Shown here: piece after piece, positions 41,244 through 46,199 of the stretch
Position numbering within the stretch: position 1 is the first letter of the stretch
How the letters are laid out: the number at the start of each line of letters is the position of its first letter
Origin: an uncultured Pseudomonadales bacterium
Lineage (GTDB): Bacteria > Pseudomonadota > Gammaproteobacteria > Pseudomonadales > Azotimanducaceae
NCBI GenBank assembly: GCA_905182095.1
Contig: CAJJAQ010000003.1
Coordinates: 1-46,199 of the forward strand
DNA length: 46,199 nucleotides
Direction: 5' to 3'
Notes under the pieces: generated by a model
Seen by the model: the letters and a program-made list of their open reading frames with translations, nothing else
Databases searched by the model: none
What the model was told of the DNA's origin: nothing
Program-made: the position numbers and the translations under genes

Positions 41244-42482
41244 CTACCAAGGATGCACTTGCACCGGCATGCTGGCATAACCGCGAACAAAACTGGACTG
41301 CACGCGCTCAACATCGCCTACCACTTCAATTTTCTTAAAGCGCTTCATAATTTCTTCCCACAGCACGCGCAGCTGCATTTCAGCCAAGCGATTACCCATG
41401 CAGCGGTGTACACCAAAGCCAAATGCTAAATGGTGGCGGGCATTAGGTCGATCAATCCAAAAGCGTGCTGGCTGATCTATGACTTCACCGTCACGATTTC
41501 CTGAGACATACCACATGGCAATCTTGTCGCCTTTCTTCATTTGCTGGCCAGCAAATTCAACATCGCGCAATGCGGTGCGACGCATGTACGCTAATGGCGT
41601 TTGCCAACGAATAATTTCCGAGACCATATTGGGAATTACCGAGGTATCGGCACGCAGTTTGTCGTATTCACCTGGGTTTTGATTCAGCGCAAGAACGCCG
41701 CCAGAAATGGAATTTCTAGTGGTGTCATTGCCCCCAACGATAAGCAAAATCAAGTTGCCCAAAAACTCCATTGGCGGCATGTTTTGGGTGTCTTTGCCGT
41801 GTGCCAGCATAGAAAGTAAATCTGCCTTGGCAGGTTGCGTCACCCGCTCATCCCGCAGTTTGGTGAAATATTCTAGGCATTCAAGTAATGCCGCCCGGCG
41901 CACAGGTTCCGGCGTAGGGCCACCACCTAACTCGCCAGATGTAGCCATATCTGACCAGTACGTTAGCTTGTGTCTATTTTCGAAAGGAAAATCAAATATC
42001 GTTGCCAACATTTGCGTAGTCAGCTCCACCGAGACCAAATCAACCCAATTAAAGGTTTCGCCAATAGGCAGTGAATCTAAAATAGTTTCGGCGCGGCTTC
42101 TAATAGTGGCTTCTAACTTGGCCAAATTCATTGGCGCCACAACCCCTTGAACGGTCATTCTTTGGGCGTCGTGCTTGGGTGGATCCATACCAATGAAATT
42201 TTGCGTTTCAAAATCTACAGGGCGGTCGCCTAATGTAATACCGGCGTCAGAAGAAAAATCTTGGTAATTTTTCTCCATGGCCATGATGTCTTTAAACCGG
42301 GTCAGCGACCAATAAGGGCCAAATAGACTGTCCTTACAATAATGCACCGGCGCCTCTTTACGCAGCCGAGCAAAATATTCCCAATGGCTATCGCTCTGAA
42401 ATAAATCCGCTCTACTTACATCTATCTCGTCTAAGGGAATATCTGCTATTGATGAATAATCTTGTGCAATTGACTCTGACAT
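41244..42482 (-). CDS. Cytochrome P450, CYP153-like alkane/omega-hydroxylase
   Basis: A 412-residue soluble class I P450. The heme loop is FGFGVHRCMGNRLAE (Cys about 361), the I-helix is GGNDTTRNS (about 250-258), and the K-helix Glu-x-x-Arg is in SEIIRWQTP (Glu about 289). The whole sequence follows CYP153A enzymes: PVHYCKDSLFGPYWS, FIGMDPPKHDAQR, TIFDFPF, MWYVSGNRD. CYP153 enzymes hydroxylate the terminal carbon of medium-chain alkanes, fatty acids or related molecules. They need a ferredoxin and ferredoxin reductase, usually next to the gene. None is in this window. AGGAG precedes ATG 42482. Alternative names in the CYP153 subfamilies cannot be told here. Confidence 0.92.
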   Translation of the reverse strand: MSESIAQDYSSIADIPLDEIDVSRADLFQSDSHWEYFARLRKEAPVHYCKDSLFGPYWSLTRFKDIMAMEKNYQDFSSDAGITLGDRPVDFETQNFIGMDPPKHDAQRMTVQGVVAPMNLAKLEATIRSRAETILDSLPIGETFNWVDLVSVELTTQMLATIFDFPFENRHKLTYWSDMATSGELGGGPTPEPVRRAALLECLEYFTKLRDERVTQPAKADLLSMLAHGKDTQNMPPMEFLGNLILLIVGGNDTTRNSISGGVLALNQNPGEYDKLRADTSVIPNMVSEIIRWQTPLAYMRRTALRDVEFAGQQMKKGDKIAMWYVSGNRDGEVIDQPARFWIDRPNARHHLAFGFGVHRCMGNRLAEMQLRVLWEEIMKRFKKIEVVGDVERVQSSFVRGYASMPVQVHPW

Positions 42483-42685
42483 ATTGATCTCCTCATTTTC
42501 CTCTCACCAGACAATACACCCTAGGAGAAGTTGGTGCGAGTGGCTGGCAGGCAACAGAAACGGCAAGGTCATCCAGTCGATACTGCTCGGGTGTGGACTA
42601 AGTGGCCTGTACCTTTACCTCTTGACTGGGCCCTCCTAGTATTTAGACTCAAGCGATAACTACCTTCCATACAATTCCCATCGTT

Positions 42686-43240
42686 ATGCCAATAGAACTA
42701 AAGCATCGCATTGCACAAACCACAGATATTCCAGCTGTCGTCAATCTCATGCAGCTGTCAATTGAAGAAAATATGAAATCCTTTCTCGGAGCAACGGAAA
42801 TTGAGGCCGCAAAAGAAACCATGGGAGTGGATCAAACTTTGATCGCAGATGGCACTTATTTTGTCATTGAAGTGAATCACGAAGGTAGCAATCTGCTGGT
42901 AGGCTGCGGAGGCTGGGGTAAGCGCAAAACTCTTTATGGTGGCGATCATACCGTCGGCCGCGACGACAGCTTAAGCAACCCTGAGACCGATGCCGCACGC
43001 ATACGGGCCATGTACACCCACCCAGACTGGACGCGAAAAGGCATCGGTAGCTTGCTGCTAGATTTGGGAGAACGTACGGCAAAGGAGGCTGGTTTTCACA
43101 CCATAGAACTCGGCGCCACCTTGGCAGGAGAGCCCTTATATTTAGTCCGCGGCTATCGCGAAATCAGTAGAGAAACTTCCAAGGGCAGCAATGGCTCAGA
43201 TAATGTAGTGATAAAAATGCACAAAACCTTGGGCGACTAG
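42686..43240 (+). CDS. GNAT-family N-acetyltransferase
   Basis: A 184-residue GNAT protein. The acetyl-CoA motif is TRKGIGSLLLDLGE (about 113-126), preceded by IRAMYTHPDWTR. The fold continues with AGFHTIELGATLAGEPLYLVRGY. The N terminus carries ATDIPAVVNLMQLSIEE, a usual start. Substrate unknown. Divergent from the P450 gene, separated by 203 bp. Confidence 0.85.
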   Translation: MPIELKHRIAQTTDIPAVVNLMQLSIEENMKSFLGATEIEAAKETMGVDQTLIADGTYFVIEVNHEGSNLLVGCGGWGKRKTLYGGDHTVGRDDSLSNPETDAARIRAMYTHPDWTRKGIGSLLLDLGERTAKEAGFHTIELGATLAGEPLYLVRGYREISRETSKGSNGSDNVVIKMHKTLGD

Positions 43241-43342
43241 CACCAGCAATTGGCATTCGCCATTTAAAGAGACCAGTGCTCACGCCCTGATAGGTACCGA
43301 CACAACGCGGACTTGGTGCGGAAATCGTATAGACGTATTAGC

Positions 43343-43375
43343 AAAGTAACTCCAAAGTAACTCCAAATTAACTCC
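43343..43375. repeat. Three tandem 11-bp repeats upstream of SelO
   Basis: AAAGTAACTCC at 43343 and 43354, AAATTAACTCC at 43365, and a degenerate AAAGCAGCACC at 43376. They lie about 95-130 bp before the SelO start. The 11-bp period is close to one DNA turn. Role unknown. Confidence 0.8.
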
Positions 43376-43470
43376 AAAGCAGCACCGCGGAAATAGTCGC
43401 CAACTGTCCCTGTAGCTAAAATCACACTTAAATTCTCGTCTTAAATCCTAGCAAAGGGTAATCTGGGTCC

Positions 43471-45033
43471 ATGAAATCACTCAATTTTGATAACCAGTTC
43501 ACCGGTCAATTGCCGGCAGACGCCGACACCGGCTCACAGCGTAAACAACTAAAGGACGCCCTCTTTGCAAGGGTTAACCCTACATCGGTTTGCGCGCCGA
43601 CATTGATTCACTACTCTGAAGATGCAGCTCAACTGCTAGGCTTAAGCCCTGAAGATTGTGCTAGTGAAGAATTTTTGCAGGTATTTGCTGGAAACAAACA
43701 GCTCCAGGGCATGGATGCACACGCAACCTGCTATGGCGGCCATCAGTTTGGTAATTGGGCTGGCCAATTAGGTGACGGACGTGCCATCAACCTCGGCGAG
43801 GTTGCACTAGGCGACAAGCATCTAATGCTGCAATTAAAAGGCGCCGGCCCAACACCCTTTTCTAGAACCGCCGATGGGTTGGCAGTGTTGCGCTCGTCTC
43901 TAAGAGAGTACCTTTGCTCGGAAGCAATGCATTACTTAGGCGTACCCACAACTCGTGCACTATCGCTCATCACAACAGGCGAAGATGTCGTTAGAGACAT
44001 GTTGTACGACGGCAATGCAGCGCCAGAAAAAGGCGCCGTGGTTTGCAGACTAAGTAGCTCATTTGTCCGCTTCGGTCATTTTCAAATGCTTGCAGCACGC
44101 CAAGAACTAGACCTTCTAAAAGAGTTCACCGATTTCGTTATTCAAAGAGAGTTTCCACAACTAGATAACCTAGCCGAGGATGCCAAAGGCACCTACATCG
44201 CGTGGTTCGAGGAAGTCTGTAATCGCACTGCAGACCTTATGGTGCACTGGATGCGGGTCGGGTTCGTCCACGGCGTGATGAATACCGACAACATGTCTAT
44301 CCTTGGCGAGACCATCGACTATGGCCCCTACGGTTGGTTAGAAGGGTTCGACCCGAACTGGACACCGAACACCACGGACGCTGGCCAGCGACGCTACCGC
44401 TATGGCCAGCAACCTGCTATCGGGCAATGGAATTTGATGCAGTTGGCCAATTCAATTTTGCCGTTAATAGAAGACCCAAAACCTCTAGAGGACGCGCTAA
44501 CCGCCTATGTAACTAGATACGAAGCGGGCTGGCAAAAGACCATGACCGCCAAGTTGGGCCTAAAGGCCTACGACAAAGACCTTACTGACCGACTGCTGAC
44601 TTTATTGACGGTCAGCGAAACCGATATGACATTGTTCTTTCGCGCATTGGCTGGCATTACCGAGAATACCCAACAGCCCTTCACTACACTGGAACATTGT
44701 TACTACACCCTCGAGCTTTTGAGTGATGCGGACAAAACCCAACTTAAAACTTGGCTGGCAGATTATCTAAAGGTGGCTAAGACCCAGGGCCAGAGTGATG
44801 AGGTTAGAGCGGTATTGATGAATCAAACCAATCCTAAATATGTACTGCGCAACTATCTATCGCAAATAGCCATTGATAGCGCTGAAGCCGGGGATTATGC
44901 AAAAGTAGACGAACTGTTGCAGGCGCTTAAAAGACCTTACGACGAACAGCCTAAGTACGAACACTTGGCAGCAAAGAGACCTGAATGGGCGCGCAACAAG
45001 GCAGGCTGTTCAATGCTTTCGTGTAGCTCGTGA
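43471..45033 (+). CDS. selO: Protein AMPylase SelO (YdiU)
   Basis: A pseudokinase-fold enzyme that transfers AMP to protein Ser, Thr or Tyr residues and responds to oxidative stress in E. coli. The 520-residue product has the family signatures YGGHQFGNWAGQLGDGRA, QLKGAGPTPFSRTADG, LREYLCSEAMHYLG, the metal-binding VHGVMNTDNMS (Asn and Asp of the inverted kinase site), and YGPYGWLEGFDPNWTPNTTD. It ends MLSCSS, the C-terminal CxxS-like end in which some eukaryotic members have selenocysteine. ATG 43471 has AAAGGG upstream. Transcribed alone, convergent with the TonB gene. Confidence 0.95.
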   Translation: MKSLNFDNQFTGQLPADADTGSQRKQLKDALFARVNPTSVCAPTLIHYSEDAAQLLGLSPEDCASEEFLQVFAGNKQLQGMDAHATCYGGHQFGNWAGQLGDGRAINLGEVALGDKHLMLQLKGAGPTPFSRTADGLAVLRSSLREYLCSEAMHYLGVPTTRALSLITTGEDVVRDMLYDGNAAPEKGAVVCRLSSSFVRFGHFQMLAARQELDLLKEFTDFVIQREFPQLDNLAEDAKGTYIAWFEEVCNRTADLMVHWMRVGFVHGVMNTDNMSILGETIDYGPYGWLEGFDPNWTPNTTDAGQRRYRYGQQPAIGQWNLMQLANSILPLIEDPKPLEDALTAYVTRYEAGWQKTMTAKLGLKAYDKDLTDRLLTLLTVSETDMTLFFRALAGITENTQQPFTTLEHCYYTLELLSDADKTQLKTWLADYLKVAKTQGQSDEVRAVLMNQTNPKYVLRNYLSQIAIDSAEAGDYAKVDELLQALKRPYDEQPKYEHLAAKRPEWARNKAGCSMLSCSS

Positions 45034-45138
45034 TGCAGACAAATAGATAGCCCCGAGACAGCAGAGCTTGGAAAAGAAGCCCCAGCGTTGCCGCCGAGGC
45101 TTAAGTTGCAAACAGGTCATCCTGAACCGATTTGCGCT

Positions 45139-45807
45139 CTAGCCATTATCTAACTGGAAGACCATTCGGGTTTGTACGCCATGGGCCCAAATTGCCTTAC
45201 CATCAAAAACCTTCGGTTTGTATTTGTACCGTAAAACCGCGTCTAGAGCGGCCCTACTGAAGCCACTGGCCGGCATAGCACTTACTACCCGAGGATTTTG
45301 TACCCGGCCCAATTGGTCCACAGAAAACTCTAATAGCACCCAACCCTCCACGCCTTTAGCAAGCTGACGCCGCGGATAAGTAGGCGCAACTGTAACTATA
45401 GGCAGAATACCGCCATCGGTAGCAGCAATAGTTGTTCGATGACCTGTTGGCGGCGGCGCAATCTTTATAGTTATGTCATCGCCAATACCCGTTGGCGATG
45501 TGGGGATATCAAAGGTCGTCGTAGGTTGAACTACAGGTGGCGGCGGCGGTACAGGTTTCGGCTCTTTAATAATCGTATCGCGATCCTCAACCAATCGTAC
45601 AAAGATCAAATTCGCTGCTGTTGTAGGAGCTGTGATTTTTGCATCAGCACCGGAGATTAGAGACTGCATGAGTAAAAATAAAGATAGGGTGACCAACAGG
45701 CCGATTAACAAAGCCCAACAATAGCGCTTTGCAGACGCGCCAAACCCCTCACCAATTAAGGACCCAGAGTCCCCAGGAAAATTGCGATTTAATAACATAC
45801 TCGTCAT
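45139..45807 (-). CDS. TonB family energy-transducing protein
   Basis: A 222-residue periplasm-spanning protein of the TonB type. One inner-membrane anchor (about 29-51), a proline-rich periplasmic linker (EPKPVPPPPPVV, about 81-92), and a C-terminal domain (about 140-222) with APTYPRRQLAKGVEGWVLLEFSVDQLGRV and YKYKP. It would pass proton-motive force, with ExbB and ExbD encoded elsewhere, to outer-membrane receptors. ATG 45807 follows GAGGAAA. No receptor gene is in the window, but the upstream region is repeat-rich. Confidence 0.9.
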   Translation of the reverse strand: MTSMLLNRNFPGDSGSLIGEGFGASAKRYCWALLIGLLVTLSLFLLMQSLISGADAKITAPTTAANLIFVRLVEDRDTIIKEPKPVPPPPPVVQPTTTFDIPTSPTGIGDDITIKIAPPPTGHRTTIAATDGGILPIVTVAPTYPRRQLAKGVEGWVLLEFSVDQLGRVQNPRVVSAMPASGFSRAALDAVLRYKYKPKVFDGKAIWAHGVQTRMVFQLDNG

Positions 45808-46110
45808 AACTATTTCCTCTCATTACTGAGCCTTATAGCCACTAGAAATGTCACTGTCGAAGTATCCTAATGGCTGCTTAGACAAAATCAGCAATACGCC
45901 GCTTTGCAATATATACATGCATGAAAATGACAAAAGGTAGAATTTTTCGCCTGAACGACTGCAAAATAGTCATATTATTTGGGTTGACCCACCCCAATTA
46001 TCGCGATTAGTAGTACTTGGAAAACTTCCTTCCTACAGGCACAAATTTAGCGATTTTCCGAATGGAGAAAATATAGGCAAGTTACCCAGGCCTATGACTG
46101 CCCGTTTGGG
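45808..46110. other. TonB upstream region, gene-free
   Basis: This stretch should hold the TonB promoter. It contains a short palindrome TGGGTTGACCCA (45980-45991). No open frame with coding character is seen before the repeats and the window end. Confidence 0.4.
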
Positions 46111-46155
46111 CAATTGGGGCAATTGGGGCAATTGGGGCAATTGGGGCAATTGGGG
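46111..46155. repeat. Five tandem 9-bp repeats CAATTGGGG
   Basis: Five exact copies of CAATTGGGG, preceded by a partial copy. Each unit contains the palindrome CAATTG. It lies in non-coding DNA about 300 bp upstream of the TonB gene and close to whatever lies beyond the window. Exact repeats of this kind can change copy number by slippage. Confidence 0.95.
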
Positions 46156-46175
46156 AAAGAAAGAAAGAAAGAAAG
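46156..46175. repeat. Five tandem AAAG tetranucleotide repeats
   Basis: Five exact AAAG units directly follow the 9-bp array, then five A residues. Tetranucleotide runs in bacteria are often slippage-prone and can switch nearby gene expression. Here the gene next to the run would be outside the window, so the function cannot be judged. Confidence 0.9.
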
Positions 46176-46199
46176 AAAAATAAATGGTGGGTCGTCTGG

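Noticed and set aside
45077-45102. AAGCC/GGCTT hairpin between selO and the TonB gene
   Set aside because: Only five base pairs and a long loop.
1-46199. CRISPR arrays, tRNA genes, insertion sequences, phage or toxin-antitoxin genes
   Set aside because: No repeat-spacer pattern, cloverleaf-like segment, transposase or integrase motif was seen; tandem arrays here have no spacers.

Overview
The window is chromosomal DNA from an aerobic Gram-negative gammaproteobacterium. BamC, BepA, TonB, DapA and NadA are all of gammaproteobacterial type. The block dapA-bamC-metallohydrolase ... perM-tusA-like / bepA-nadA is syntenic with the arrangement known in Pseudomonas and relatives. The base composition is moderate, and the many acyl-CoA, short-chain dehydrogenase and CYP153 genes suggest a marine lipid- or hydrocarbon-degrading lineage (Cellvibrionales / Spongiibacteraceae-like). 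That placement is inference. No tRNA, rRNA, CRISPR, transposase, integrase or prophage gene was seen.

Layout. 1-2.6 kb: 3' part of a dihydroorotase, a DUF3089 esterase-like protein, and a decayed 5' fragment of a nitronate monooxygenase. 2.6-11 kb: a YtcJ-type amidohydrolase, an AlkK-like fatty acyl-CoA ligase, an MFS carrier, a CaiB/BaiF CoA-transferase and a second acyl-CoA synthetase, apparently uptake and activation of carboxylic acids. 11.4-12 kb: two small membrane proteins, one PspC-like. 12-15.6 kb: a tight four-gene unit of glutamine-synthetase-like ligase, class I amidotransferase, DUF1232 protein and a DUF3108-like exported protein. 16.3-27.2 kb: housekeeping and envelope block (CnoX, YycJ-like hydrolase, BamC, DapA, a large lipoprotein zinc protease, PerM, TusA-like, BepA, NadA). 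27.4-42.5 kb: a GshB-like ATP-grasp enzyme, then a catabolic region with three SDRs, a paired acyl-CoA dehydrogenase, a D-aminoacylase-like amidohydrolase, two carriers, a DUF6580 membrane protein, a lactonase-like hydrolase, an enoyl-CoA hydratase and a CYP153 cytochrome P450. 42.7-46.2 kb: a GNAT acetyltransferase, the protein AMPylase SelO, a TonB protein and repeat-rich DNA.

How they work together (inference). CYP153 would hydroxylate a terminal methyl group of an alkane or terpenoid chain. The ligases or the CoA-transferase would make the CoA thioester. The acyl-CoA dehydrogenase pair, enoyl-CoA hydratase and MFE-2-like SDR would carry out beta-oxidation-type steps. No thiolase, ferredoxin or ferredoxin reductase lies in the window, so the pathway must be completed elsewhere.

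A recurring feature is short tandem repeats in gaps between genes, each array with a different unit: 13 bp x 6 at 4452, about 22 bp x 3 at 17316, a palindrome plus TTTGTGTC repeats at 32706, 11 bp x 3 at 43343, 9 bp x 5 and 4 bp x 5 at 46111. I did not find a clear new defence or mobile system. The best candidates for something undescribed are the four-gene glutamine-synthetase-like operon, the repeat arrays, and the orphan CYP153 region.
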